From: Pseudoclavibacter sp. AY1H1
GTDB taxonomy: Bacteria; Actinomycetota; Actinomycetes; Actinomycetales; Microbacteriaceae
Length of the DNA stretch: 64,000 bases
Assembly (NCBI RefSeq): GCF_002931055.1
Contig: NZ_PSXX01000006.1
Location: forward strand, 62,001-126,000
Direction of reading: 5' to 3'
Shown here: positions 55,875 through 64,000 of the stretch, in pieces
Numbering within the stretch: the stretch's first letter is position 1
How the letters are laid out: every line of letters starts with the position of its first letter
Program-made: the position numbers and the translations under genes
The notes under the pieces: model-generated
Seen by the model: only the letters and a program-made list of their open reading frames with translations
Database searches by the model: none
What the model was told of the DNA's origin: nothing

Positions 55875-56771
55875 ACCGGGATCACCGGGAGTCGGGGCGC
55901 TCGGCGGCGCGGCGCGTCCCGCCGAGCGTTCGACGCCGATCCCCGCCGCGATGACCAGCGCGAGACCCACAACCGGCAGGATGCCCGGCACCTGGTGCAG
56001 GAGCAGCAGCCCGATGACCAGTGCGACGGCGGGCTCAAGGCTCGTGAGGGTTCCGTACGCGGCCGCGGTGATGCGGCGCAGCGCCTGGATCTCGAGCATG
56101 AACGGCACGGTCGGCAGGAGAACGGCCAGGCCCAGGCCGGCGAGCGCGGCCTCCCAGGTGAGCAGCGGGATCGTGCTCGGCGCCGCGATGAGGCTCGCGA
56201 TGACGGCGGCGACCGGAATCGACACGGCGAGGCCGCGTACCCCGCTCAGCTCGTCACCCACCCGCTGCGTGCAGAGGATATAGACGGCCCAGCAGGCGGC
56301 GGCGGCGAGCGCATACAGGACGCCGAGCGGGTCGATGTTCCCCGTCCACGGCTCAGTGAGCAGCCCGACCCCGACGGCCGCGATCAGCGGCCAGAGCAGA
56401 GCCCGGCCGCGGCTGCGCAGCACGGCGACGGCAAGCGGGCCGAGGAACTCGAGGGCCGCGGCAGTGCCGAGGGGGATGCGGTCGATCGCGAGCGTGAAGA
56501 GCAGGGTCATTCCCGAGGTCGCCGCGCCGAGCACAACGCACGCCAGGAAGCTGCTGCGCGTGAACCATGAACGGCGTGGGCGCACGATGACCAGCACGAG
56601 CGCTGCCGCGAACACGAGGCGGATCCAACCGGTGCCGAGCGGGCCGAGCTGCTCGAACAGGCCAGTGCTGAGCGCGAGCCCGAGTTGCACGAAGAGCATC
56701 GCCGAGATGGTCATGAGCGTGCCGGAACGCGCAGTTCCCCGCGGAGCTGGCGCGAGCTTGGACGTGGTCAT
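55815..56771 (-). CDS. EamA-family transporter (RhtA-like)
   Basis: 318 residues from ATG 56771. Ten hydrophobic helices form two EamA repeats; AIDRIPLGTAAALEFLGPLAVA and LRRITAAAYGTLTSLEPAVA are the matching repeat segments, as in the threonine/homoserine exporter RhtA. The C-terminal 35 residues are hydrophilic. It is divergent from a LysR-type gene, which probably controls it. Confidence 0.88.
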   Translation of the reverse strand: MTTSKLAPAPRGTARSGTLMTISAMLFVQLGLALSTGLFEQLGPLGTGWIRLVFAAALVLVIVRPRRSWFTRSSFLACVVLGAATSGMTLLFTLAIDRIPLGTAAALEFLGPLAVAVLRSRGRALLWPLIAAVGVGLLTEPWTGNIDPLGVLYALAAAACWAVYILCTQRVGDELSGVRGLAVSIPVAAVIASLIAAPSTIPLLTWEAALAGLGLAVLLPTVPFMLEIQALRRITAAAYGTLTSLEPAVALVIGLLLLHQVPGILPVVGLALVIAAGIGVERSAGRAAPPSAPTPGDPGSSARETTLERGELRTGEPA

Positions 56772-56816
56772 GGAATCAGGATGTCGCTCGGCGGTGTCCG
56801 TGTCCACGCGAGATGA

Positions 56817-56833
56817 GCGAACACATCGTTCGC
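56817..56833. promoter_or_regulatory. Palindromic operator between EamA and LysR genes
   Basis: A perfect GCGAAC-N5-GTTCGC in the 126-bp divergent gap, 46 bp from the EamA start and 65 bp from the LysR start. It is a candidate LysR-type binding site. Confidence 0.5.
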
Positions 56834-56897
56834 GAAAGACGCACAATGATGGAGTGGACGGTGACGCCCGCGACCAGGATCACCGGCTGGAGGGCCC

Positions 56898-57794
56898 ATG
56901 GAGACACGACGCCTCGAGTACCTCGTCGACCTCGACCGGCTCGGCTCCATGCGCGCGGTCGCCGAGCTCCACCGAACCACGACGTCCGTCGTGTCACAGC
57001 AGCTCGCACTCCTGCAGCAGGAGCTGGGTGCGCGACTCCTCGAGCGAATCGGACGCGGGGTGCGGCTGACCGCCGCGGGTGCTCGGCTCGCGACGCGCGC
57101 ATCCGGGATACTGGCGAGCCTCGACGATGCGAAGCGCGACTTCGACCCCGACGGTGAGCCGCAAGGCACGCTGCGCGTTGCCGGCTTCGCCACGGCGGCC
57201 CGCGCCCTGTTCCCGATCATGCGCGAACTCGCCGCCTCGCACCCCGGGGTGCGGCTCGTGCTCGAGGAGCAGGAACCCGACGAAGCGCTCGCGCTCGTGG
57301 ATGCTGGCCGAATCGACCTGGCACTCGTCTACGACTACACGCTCGCGCCGCTGCGCATCCCCACCCGCTACGAGAGCGTGCGGCTCTGGCAGGGGGAGTG
57401 GGGCATCGGCATGGCGGACCGCCACGCCGACGCGCTCCAGGGCCGCGGGCGGGTGCCGCTGCCGAACCGCGAGCTCATGCTCGCGCTGCGCGACCAGGAG
57501 TGGATCGGCAACTCCAGGAACAACGCCGATGAGATCGCGATCGGCGTGCTCGCATCGCTCGCCGACTACGAGCCGAACGTCACCCACCAGTCCGACGACC
57601 TGGCCCTCGTCGAAGACCTCATCGCCGCCGAGTTCGGGGTCGGGATGCTGCCCCTCACGAGGCAGCAGCGCGACAACGTGCGGATCGTGCGGATGCAGGA
57701 CCCGCCCATGCTGCGCGCATCCGCCGCTTACCTCCGCGGCACCGCGGAGTGGCCGCTGCTGCGCCACGTGCTCGACCGGCTCACCCCCGGCTGA
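56898..57794 (+). CDS. LysR-family transcriptional regulator
   Basis: 298 residues. The N-terminal HTH reads RLEYLVDLDRLGSMRAVAEL and TTTSVVSQQLALLQQELG, with LLERIGRGVRLTAAG as the wing. The effector-binding domain begins about residue 90 (GTLRVAGFATAARALFP). It probably regulates the divergent EamA-type exporter. Confidence 0.92.
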   Translation: METRRLEYLVDLDRLGSMRAVAELHRTTTSVVSQQLALLQQELGARLLERIGRGVRLTAAGARLATRASGILASLDDAKRDFDPDGEPQGTLRVAGFATAARALFPIMRELAASHPGVRLVLEEQEPDEALALVDAGRIDLALVYDYTLAPLRIPTRYESVRLWQGEWGIGMADRHADALQGRGRVPLPNRELMLALRDQEWIGNSRNNADEIAIGVLASLADYEPNVTHQSDDLALVEDLIAAEFGVGMLPLTRQQRDNVRIVRMQDPPMLRASAAYLRGTAEWPLLRHVLDRLTPG

Positions 57795-58169
57795 CCTGGT
57801 TGCGCCCCCTCCTGCTGGCCTTCCGTCCGCGGTCCGCCCGGTGTTCGCTCCACATCCGGGCCCCGGGCCCCTGGCCCCTGGCTCTCGGGATGGGTTCCAC
57901 GCTTCGGGATGGGTTGCAAGCCATCTGCGTGCGTCGGAGCCATCCCGAAGCGTCGGTGTCCTCCTGACCTGAGTCCGCGGTCGCCGACGGCCGACCGGAT
58001 TGGCGCGGCGGACCGGACGCGGTTCCGCGAATCTCCCTCGCGCATGGGTGTGGCTGCTGTTTCGGGATGGGTTCCACGCCTCGGGGTGGGTTGCAAACCA
58101 TCCCGAGGCGTGGAACCCATCCCGAAACGGGGTGGTGGGTGGCCGAGCCGCCGCGCTGGAGCCGCCGCC
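57795..58169. repeat. Repeat-rich intergenic region with two related palindromes
   Basis: 375 bp between the convergent LysR and response-regulator genes. A roughly 40-bp unit beginning CGGGATGGGTTCCACGC occurs at about 57887 and 58063 with few differences. Each copy folds: the first has 14-bp arms 57899-57912 and 57940-57953; the second has 30-bp arms 58060-58089 and 58098-58127 with one mismatch and an 8-nt loop. No gene is present. It looks like a REP-type element that may also serve as a bidirectional terminator. Confidence 0.8.
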
Positions 58170-58772
58170 CTAGATCCAGCCGCGCTCGCGGGCCACGACG
58201 GTCGCCTGCTGCCGGGTCGAAACGGCGAGCTTGCCGAGCGCCGACGACACGTGGTTGCGGACGGTGCCGGGGGAGAGGTGCAGGGTGCGGGCGATCTCCG
58301 CGATCGTCTCGCCGCGCTGCCCGGCCCGCAGAACGTCGAGCTCTCGGTCGGTGAGGGGGCTGCGTTCGTCGGCGAGCGCATCCGCGGCGATCTCCGGGTC
58401 GACGTAGCGTCGGCCAGCGGCGACGCGGCGGATGATGTCGGCCACCTCCTCGGCGCGGCGGGACTTCGGGATGAACCCCTCCACCCCCGCGGAGAGCGCC
58501 CGACGTAGCACCCCGGGCCTCGCGTGCCTCGTGACGACGATGCACCGCACCTCGGGCAGCCCGTGCAGACGCTCGGCGACTTCGACACCGTCGAGGCCGG
58601 GCATCTCGAGGTCGAGCAGGCAGATGTCGGGCTTGAGGCGCAGGGCCGTCTCGACGGCGGCCGTACCCGTGCTGCACTCGGCGATCACCTCAAGGTCGTC
58701 CTCGAGGCGCAGCAGCGAGGCGAGCGCCGTGCGGATCATGTCCTCGTCGTCGGCGAGCAGGACCCGGATCAT
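58170..58772 (-). CDS. NarL/LuxR-family response regulator
   Basis: 200 residues. The receiver domain has the acidic pair Asp8-Asp9, phosphoacceptor Asp54 in LLDLEMPG, and the Lys in GFIPKS. The C-terminal LuxR-type HTH reads LTDRELDVLRAGQRGETIAE and LHLSPGTVRNHVSSALGKL. It is coupled to the histidine kinase by an ATGA overlap. This pair has the DesK-DesR layout; the target genes are not evident. Confidence 0.94.
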   Translation of the reverse strand: MIRVLLADDEDMIRTALASLLRLEDDLEVIAECSTGTAAVETALRLKPDICLLDLEMPGLDGVEVAERLHGLPEVRCIVVTRHARPGVLRRALSAGVEGFIPKSRRAEEVADIIRRVAAGRRYVDPEIAADALADERSPLTDRELDVLRAGQRGETIAEIARTLHLSPGTVRNHVSSALGKLAVSTRQQATVVARERGWI

Positions 58773-60043
58773 GCGTGTCCCTCTGCGCTCGCCGCAGCCT
58801 GCTGGGCGGCGACGGGCAGTCGCACCTGCACCGTGAAGCTCGTGCCGTCGTTCCAGGCTTCGACTTCACCGCCGCTCGACTCGAGGCGCTCGCCCATGCC
58901 CGTGAGGCCGCTGCCCCAGGCGACGTCGGCACCGGCGCGAGTCCCGGAATGAGTACCGGCCCCGGCGCCGACCCCGCTGATGTCACTGCGGTCGGCGGCA
59001 TCGTTCACCATCCGGTAGAGCCACGTGTCGCCGTCACGGCTGAGCTCGATCCGGGCGCGGGCGCCGTCGCCGTGCTTGAGCACGTTGGTGACGCTCTCGC
59101 GCACGATCGGTCCGAGCACAGCGGCTGGGGCGGATGCGGTGCCCGATCCCACGTGCATCCGCACGTCGTGGCCGGCGGCGCGCAGCAGGTCGGCCGCGTT
59201 CTCGAGCTCGTCGGGCAGGGGCACGCCTCGGAAGCTCGTCGCGAGCGCCCGGGTGCCGGCGCGCGCCTCGTCGACGGCGCCCTGGGCGGCGCGGATCTGC
59301 TCTGCAGCCGCCGCCGGGTCCTTCGTGAGGAGCCGCTCGGCGAGCTCGAGCTGCAGCGCGATCACCTGCAGGTGGTGGCCCTGCAGGTCGTGGACGTCGT
59401 TGGCGAGGCGAAGGCGCTCACGGGTCGCGGCGAGCTGGCTCTCGGCGGCGCGGGCCCGGTCGAGTTCGAGGACGATCTCCCACCACCAGAGCGAGAAGGC
59501 GGTCATGGTGGGCAGCATCACGATGAAGAACGCGGGTGCCGAGAACGCGCTGGAGGGGATGCCCTGCCTCGTGAAGCTGGACGCCTCCACGAAGACGAGC
59601 GCGGTCACGAGCACCGTCGCCCCGACGACGACCCGCCACCGCACGCCGGGTGTCCACGGCCGGACGGCCAGGACGAACCCGAGAACCCCGACCGCGGCCA
59701 GTACCGACGACGTGCCGACTCCGAGCAACAGCGCGCCCAGAGCGGCGAACGCGAACCCGGTCATGTTGAGCGGCGACCGCGGGTGCCGTTCGCCGTCACG
59801 GGCGGCGTGCACGCTCGGTCGGTAGTCGAGGAGCAGGAAGACGCTGGACGCGATCCAGGCGGCCCCGCCGACGATCGCGACGGGGAGCCGCCAGGGCGCG
59901 TCGAGCGCCGGCGACGCCCAGGCCCACAAGACCCAGAACATGCCCGTGAACGCGACGAAGGAGACGACCCCCACCGCCGTGTACCACCAGGTGGCGGTCA
60001 CGCCGCGGGCCAGCGCGATCTCGCCGATGCGTGGAGTGCTCAT
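58769..60043 (-). CDS. Sensor histidine kinase, DesK/NarX-like
   Basis: 424 residues from ATG 60043 (MSTPRIGEIAL); the purine-rich GTGGAGGA lies very close, so a start 14 codons upstream is not excluded. Four to six membrane helices occupy residues 15-190. The HisKA_3 dimerisation helix carries the phosphoacceptor His in NDVHDLQGHHLQVIALQLEL. The ATPase part has the N-box RESVTNVLKHG and a G-box GSGLTGMGERLE; a Gly/Ala/Thr-rich insert of about 15 residues precedes the latter. Confidence 0.92.
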   Translation of the reverse strand: MSTPRIGEIALARGVTATWWYTAVGVVSFVAFTGMFWVLWAWASPALDAPWRLPVAIVGGAAWIASSVFLLLDYRPSVHAARDGERHPRSPLNMTGFAFAALGALLLGVGTSSVLAAVGVLGFVLAVRPWTPGVRWRVVVGATVLVTALVFVEASSFTRQGIPSSAFSAPAFFIVMLPTMTAFSLWWWEIVLELDRARAAESQLAATRERLRLANDVHDLQGHHLQVIALQLELAERLLTKDPAAAAEQIRAAQGAVDEARAGTRALATSFRGVPLPDELENAADLLRAAGHDVRMHVGSGTASAPAAVLGPIVRESVTNVLKHGDGARARIELSRDGDTWLYRMVNDAADRSDISGVGAGAGTHSGTRAGADVAWGSGLTGMGERLESSGGEVEAWNDGTSFTVQVRLPVAAQQAAASAEGHA

Positions 60044-60227
60044 TCCTCCACGGTAGGCCAGCGGCGGGTGCCCGACCCGTGACATATGTCACGAACCGGC
60101 ACGCACATCCTCACGAGGAGTGGTGACGCGGTGACACTGCCGCTGCACGCGCATCCCGACTGGAATGGAGTCATCACCGCGGTACTCCGACGCGGCAGCC
60201 CAGATCGCAGCTTCGAAAGGCCACACC

Positions 60228-60722
60228 ATGAATCCCATCGCAGAGCTCATCCTCGGCTTCCAGAACCTGATGGCGCAGCTGCCCGAGTGGCTCCAGCCGC
60301 TCATCGTGGCGCTCGCCGGCGCGGTTCCCTTCATCGAGGGGGAGGGGGCGGCGACGATCGGCATCATCGGCGGCATCAACCCGGTCATCGCCGCGGTGGC
60401 GGGCGCCGTCGGCAACTTCATCGCGGTAGCCCTGGTCGTGTACCTGGGCGCTGCCATCCGGGCACGCTTCGCGAAGTCGCCGGCGGACGCGAAGCCGAAG
60501 ACCGCGAGCCGCGAGAAGTTCCAGCGCGCGTTCAACCGCTACGGGGTCGCCGGTGTGAGCCTCCTCGGCCCGCTGCTGCTCCCGACGCACTTCACGGCCG
60601 CCGCGCTCGCGGGAAGCGGCATCTCGAAGGGGCGTGTGCTGGTGTGGCAGGCGGCCGCGATCATCCTGTGGACCACCCTGCTGACGCTCATCATCACGGG
60701 CGTCATCCAGTTCGCGGTCTGA
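60228..60722 (+). CDS. Small multi-pass membrane protein (small multidrug efflux-type)
   Basis: 164 residues from ATG 60228 with GAAAGG upstream. Hydrophobic segments are at about 20-40, 45-75, 100-130 and 140-160. The loop PFIEGEGAATIGIIGGINP, with its acidic residues in the membrane, is characteristic of a protein group often called small multidrug efflux proteins; experimental support for that name is thin. It is divergent from the histidine kinase gene. Confidence 0.7.
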   Translation: MNPIAELILGFQNLMAQLPEWLQPLIVALAGAVPFIEGEGAATIGIIGGINPVIAAVAGAVGNFIAVALVVYLGAAIRARFAKSPADAKPKTASREKFQRAFNRYGVAGVSLLGPLLLPTHFTAAALAGSGISKGRVLVWQAAAIILWTTLLTLIITGVIQFAV

Positions 60723-60777
60723 CGGCTCGCTGTTCGAGCCGACGCCACGTCAGGCTGAGGATGGCGGCTGGCGCGGG

Positions 60778-61530
60778 TCAGCTCTGAGGGGTCCACCCGA
60801 ACGGGGTGGGTCCCTCGAGTGTCGCGCGCTCGCGGTCGGCTGCCGCTGACCAGCCCTGGGCCGCATCCACGGCGTCGAACCCGCCGCGCGCGACGCGGAA
60901 CCCGACGTCCTCGTGGTGCATGCGGGGCGCACCGCCGCGGCGAACGGAGGCGCGGACGCTCCACGTGTCGTCGGCGTAGCCGCCGCCCCTGAACACGCGG
61001 TAGTCGTCGTAGCGGGCAGGGTCGAGGTGATCCCAGCACCATTCCCACGTGTTCCCGAGGGTGTCGAAGAGGCCGTTGAGGTTGGGGTGCTTGCCGCCGA
61101 CGGGCTGCGGACTGGTGACGCCGTCGAGGCTCGTCCAGGCGACGTCGGCGAGCGGCCCGTACTGGGCGGTGGTCGACCCGGCGCGGCACGCGAACTCCCA
61201 CTCCGATTCGGTGGGGAGGCGGATGCCGTCGGAGTCGACGTGCCACGTGACCTGCTCGCCGTCGTACGAGTAGGCGGGGTCGAGCCCTTCCCATTCGGAG
61301 GCGGCGTTGCAGAAGCGGATGGCGCGCAGCCAGCTGACGTCGGTCGCTGGCCGTTCGGGGTGGCTGGTCCCATCGTCGGTGGCTTCGCCGAGGAGCTCGC
61401 CGAGCTGCGACTGGGTGACGGCGTAGACGCCGATCTCGAACGGCTCCAGCTCGACGCGCCTGCGCAGCTTCCGTCGGGCGTCGTGCAGCTCGACGGTGCC
61501 GCCCTCGATGGCCGAGAATTCGATATCCAT
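60778..61530 (-). CDS. FGE/SUMF1-domain protein
   Basis: 250 residues from ATG 61530 (MDIEFSAIEGGTVELHD). The formylglycine-generating-enzyme fold is clear: GVYAVTQSQL, the LPTESEWEFACRAG motif, GNTWEWCWD, VFRGGGYADD and ending GFRVARG. The oxygenase members use two copper-binding cysteines near the C-terminus; that pair is not visible here (only FCNAAS, FACRAG and EWCWD cysteines), so it may not be a true formylglycine-generating enzyme. No sulfatase gene is nearby. Confidence 0.85.
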   Translation of the reverse strand: MDIEFSAIEGGTVELHDARRKLRRRVELEPFEIGVYAVTQSQLGELLGEATDDGTSHPERPATDVSWLRAIRFCNAASEWEGLDPAYSYDGEQVTWHVDSDGIRLPTESEWEFACRAGSTTAQYGPLADVAWTSLDGVTSPQPVGGKHPNLNGLFDTLGNTWEWCWDHLDPARYDDYRVFRGGGYADDTWSVRASVRRGGAPRMHHEDVGFRVARGGFDAVDAAQGWSAAADRERATLEGPTPFGWTPQS

Positions 61531-61603
61531 TGGGGCCATCCTCGCACCGGAGGCTGCCACCGGCGCCTGGCGAGTGGTTGTCGGGGCGTGAGAGCATGCC
61601 GGG

Positions 61604-62503
61604 ATGATCGACTCCGCCGCCTTCGTGACCACCCCCGACGGTCGTCGACTGCGCACGTTCGCGAGCGGGCCGCTCGATGCAGGCACGGTGGTCGTGCTCG
61701 AGGCGGGTCTCGGTGCGAGCGGACTGTACTGGGGGCTCGTGCACCGGATGCTCGCGGAGCGCGTGCGGGTCGTCGCCTACGAGCGTGCCGGATACGGAGA
61801 GAGCACGCCGGATCCCGCACCGCGCACGTTGGAGCGGCTCGCGGATGACCTCGACACGGTGGTGAACGCACAGGAGCCCTCTCGGCTGGTGCTTGTCGGC
61901 CACAGTTGGGGTGGGCCCATCGTGCGGCGCTTGGCAGCACGTCGCCTGGCGGCGGGTGCGCCGATGGATGGTGTTGTGCTGGTCGACCAGAGCGACGAGC
62001 ACGCGGCACTGTATTTCCGGCCTTCGACGCGGCGGCTGTTCGCGTTCTCGGCCGCGGTGCTGGAGCCCGCTGCCCGACTCGGCCTGCTGCGTGCGCAGCT
62101 GCGGAGCCTCGTCGATGGCATGGACCCGATCGCGGCGGCGCAGGCGCTGGATGCGTCGACGAACCCGGGCGCTGCGCGGGCCGCCGCCGCGGAGCAGCGA
62201 ATGGTGCGCAGCGAGCTCGCCGGGTTGCGTTCGCGTCCGCCGCGGCTTGGCGACCTCCCCATGCGGGTGATCTCTGGCATGAAGGAGACGCCGGCCGACC
62301 GCACGCGCGCCCCGCTGATCGCGGCGCACCTCGAGACGGTCGCCGCGCATCCGGGGGCCGTGCACGTGCGGGCGGAGCAGTCGGGCCACGTGGTCACTGC
62401 GTCCGAGCCTGAGCTGGTGGCGCAGCAGGTGCCCGAGTTGGCGCTGCACGCCGTCGATCGCGGGGTCGACTCGCGTGCATCCGGAGACGATTCATCGATC
62501 TGA
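61604..62503 (+). CDS. Alpha/beta hydrolase
   Basis: 299 residues. VVLEAGLGASGLYWG supplies the oxyanion loop, the nucleophile Ser is in VLVGHSWGGPIV (about residue 102), and the catalytic His is probably in VRAEQSGHVV near the C-terminus. It belongs to the broad alpha/beta-hydrolase fold-1 family; the substrate is unknown. It stands alone between genes on the opposite strand. Confidence 0.85.
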   Translation: MIDSAAFVTTPDGRRLRTFASGPLDAGTVVVLEAGLGASGLYWGLVHRMLAERVRVVAYERAGYGESTPDPAPRTLERLADDLDTVVNAQEPSRLVLVGHSWGGPIVRRLAARRLAAGAPMDGVVLVDQSDEHAALYFRPSTRRLFAFSAAVLEPAARLGLLRAQLRSLVDGMDPIAAAQALDASTNPGAARAAAAEQRMVRSELAGLRSRPPRLGDLPMRVISGMKETPADRTRAPLIAAHLETVAAHPGAVHVRAEQSGHVVTASEPELVAQQVPELALHAVDRGVDSRASGDDSSI

Positions 62504-62561
62504 GGGCCAAAGGGACGCGGTCGCCAACGCCCCCGAGCCCGCCAGGATCAGCGGCGCCGTC

Positions 62562-63584
62562 TCACGGTTCGAGAGCATCGAGGATCGTGGCGATAGGCCC
62601 CTCTTTCGCCTCTCGCCAGCCCTGTCCTGCCCAGAGGTTGACGAGCGTGCTGTCGCCCGCGGCCGTGGCTTTCGCTCGCATGGTCCGGGTCAGGTGATGC
62701 AGCGCTGGGTACCCGACCGGGGCATCCACGTGGCTCGCGACGAAGGCGTTGACGAGCGCACGTGCGGGGCGACCCGTGAAGGCCCGCGTGAAGGCCGTCT
62801 CGGTGTATTGCTCATCTGCGAGCGCGGCCTTGTGCACTGCAGACGCTCCGCTCTCCTCTGACCGAAGCACCGCGGTGCCGACCGCGACCATGTCAGCGCC
62901 TGCGCCGAGGAGCTCGAGCACCTGCTCGCGACGCGTGATCCCACCCGACGCGATCAGGGGCAGGTCCGTGACGGTCCGGACGCGCTCGATGAGCGTCGCG
63001 AGCGCGATGTTCTCAGGGAAGGTGTCCGGATTCCACACGCCGCTGTGTCCGCCGGCGTCGTGCCCCTGAACGGTGAGGGCGTCGGCGCCGGCTGCCGCGG
63101 CCTGTCGCGCCTCATCGACGGAGGTCACCGTCTGGATCGTGAGAACCCCTGCCGCCTGCAGCCTCCGAAACGTAACCGCCGAGGGCAGCCCGAACGTGAA
63201 GCTCACCACCGGCGTCCGGCTGAGGATGACCGCATCCAGCTTCTCCGACCATTCGTCGTCGTCTTCCAGTCTGGCGGCCATGGTCGCGGCATCATCGTGC
63301 GTCGACGCGTGCTCGCGGATGCTCTCCCAGTACGCGGCGTAACCCGCCTCGTCGATGGGGTGGGGGTTGGGGACGAACAGATTGACGCCGAACGCCGACA
63401 CCCCGGCCTCGGTCACCTCGGCGATCTGCGCGTTCAGCGCCGCCGCGGTTTTGTACCCGCCGGCGAGCTGCGCGAAGTGTCCTGCGCGGGCCGCGGCGAT
63501 GACGAGGCCAGGGCTGCTCGGGCCGCCGGCCATGGGTGCGACGGCAACGGACCTGAGCGTGTCCAGTGGGGAGGGGAGCGTCAT
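62562..63584 (-). CDS. Nitronate monooxygenase-like flavoprotein
   Basis: 340 residues. The ATG at 63584 has GGAAAGG at 7 nt; another ATG two codons earlier is too close. A TIM barrel with FMN motifs is visible: VAVAPMAGGPSSPGLVIAAA at the start, GADALTVQGHDAGGHSG in the middle (with the conserved His) and LIASGGITRREQVLELLGAGAD. These enzymes oxidise alkyl nitronates. The upstream GntR/FCD gene, 43 nt away on the same strand, may control it. Confidence 0.88.
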   Translation of the reverse strand: MTLPSPLDTLRSVAVAPMAGGPSSPGLVIAAARAGHFAQLAGGYKTAAALNAQIAEVTEAGVSAFGVNLFVPNPHPIDEAGYAAYWESIREHASTHDDAATMAARLEDDDEWSEKLDAVILSRTPVVSFTFGLPSAVTFRRLQAAGVLTIQTVTSVDEARQAAAAGADALTVQGHDAGGHSGVWNPDTFPENIALATLIERVRTVTDLPLIASGGITRREQVLELLGAGADMVAVGTAVLRSEESGASAVHKAALADEQYTETAFTRAFTGRPARALVNAFVASHVDAPVGYPALHHLTRTMRAKATAAGDSTLVNLWAGQGWREAKEGPIATILDALEP

Positions 63585-63627
63585 GGTCATGCCTTTCCGC
63601 GGGTGTGCATTGGTTCGGTGATGTGGG

Positions 63628-64000
63628 TCACAGTGGCCCCATGAGGGACCCGTGCGTGTGATGGATGTGCGCGCGGAGCTCGGCGAGGAACGCGCCTCGA
63701 TCCCCGGTGCGGACGTGCTCGACGAGGCGTCGGTGCTCCGCGATGAACTCCGACCACCGGCCAGCGACGTCGTCGTAGGTTCGGAGCGTCATCGCCGCCT
63801 GACGCTGTCGGAGCTTGTCGTAGAACTCCAACAGGATCGGGTTCCCTCCTGCTTCGACGAAGATGCGGTGGAAGTCGATCGTGAGCTGCACGACGCGTTC
63901 GTAGCTGCCCTGCTCGAGCTCGGTCAGCTGATCCTGGATGGACTTCTCGAGCCGGATGCACAACCGCTGCCGTGCCTCGACGGACAGGGAGTCCAGGGCG
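63628..64000 (-). CDS. GntR-family regulator, FCD domain (N-terminus beyond the window)
   Basis: Only the C-terminal 123 residues are visible, and the frame stays open to the window edge. The all-helical FCD ligand-binding domain is recognisable: LTIDFHRIFVEAGGNPILLE, EHRRLVEHVRTGDRGAFLAE and HIHHTHG supply the Asp/His metal-binding residues. The DNA-binding winged helix would lie to the right of the window. It is probably co-transcribed with the flavoprotein gene. Confidence 0.85.
   Translation of the reverse strand, partial: ALDSLSVEARQRLCIRLEKSIQDQLTELEQGSYERVVQLTIDFHRIFVEAGGNPILLEFYDKLRQRQAAMTLRTYDDVAGRWSEFIAEHRRLVEHVRTGDRGAFLAELRAHIHHTHGSLMGPL

Overview
This window is the chromosomal replication-origin region of a high-GC Gram-positive bacterium, most likely an actinobacterium of or near the family Microbacteriaceae. 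The reasons are the dnaA-oriC-dnaN-recF-DciA-gyrB-gyrA order, the rpmH-rnpA-yidD-yidC-khpB-rsmG-parA-parB order, the nearby trxA-trxB-murJ-DUF6049 // pcnA block (the layout known from the Mycobacterium tuberculosis origin region), a high-GC coding style with many GTG and TTG starts, and MptB-type mannosyltransferase, DUF6286/Asp23 and PadR-DUF1048 gene sets typical of actinobacteria. The family is an inference; no rRNA or tRNA gene was recognised.

Layout. 1-7764 (minus): gyrA (3' end cut by the window edge), gyrB, a DciA-like DUF721 gene, recF, dnaN. 7765-8243: oriC, with DnaA boxes and an AT-rich stretch. 8244-9710 (minus): dnaA. 10133-13476 (plus): rpmH, rnpA, yidD, yidC, khpB/jag and rsmG. 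13477-20568: about 7.1 kb with no credible gene, holding 13 parS sites, decayed parS-like sites and four blocks of short tandem repeats. 20569-22928 (plus): parA and an unusually long parB. 23103-32064 (minus): a Ddl-like ATP-grasp ligase, a PLP aminotransferase, YbaK, trxA, trxB, murJ and a DUF6049 envelope protein. 32148-33578 (plus): pcnA. 33836-35275 (minus): a Tyr/Gly/Ser-rich membrane protein. 35506-37255 (plus): rpsF-ssb-rpsR-rplI. 37476-40783 (plus): an MptB-like mannosyltransferase and dnaB.

From about 41 kb the content is accessory: cupin, alpha/beta hydrolases, a NhaA-thioredoxin fusion, a UbiB-type kinase with PadR regulators, an Asp23 envelope-stress operon, AraC/HxlR/LysR regulators next to transporters, a tyrosine phosphatase, a two-component system, an FGE/SUMF1-domain protein, a nitronate monooxygenase-like flavoprotein and a GntR/FCD regulator cut by the right edge.

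How it fits together. DnaA acts at oriC, and probably also at box clusters upstream of dnaA, rsmG and dnaB. The rsmG and dnaB clusters also share a 13-bp element of unknown role. ParB should load on the 13 parS sites, and ParA should segregate the origin. The most striking feature is the gene-free parS field: at this density (mean spacing about 550 bp) it looks like a dedicated bacterial centromere rather than parS sites scattered among genes. It is paired with a ParB carrying an inserted Ala/Lys/Thr/Pro-rich tail-like linker of roughly 180 residues.
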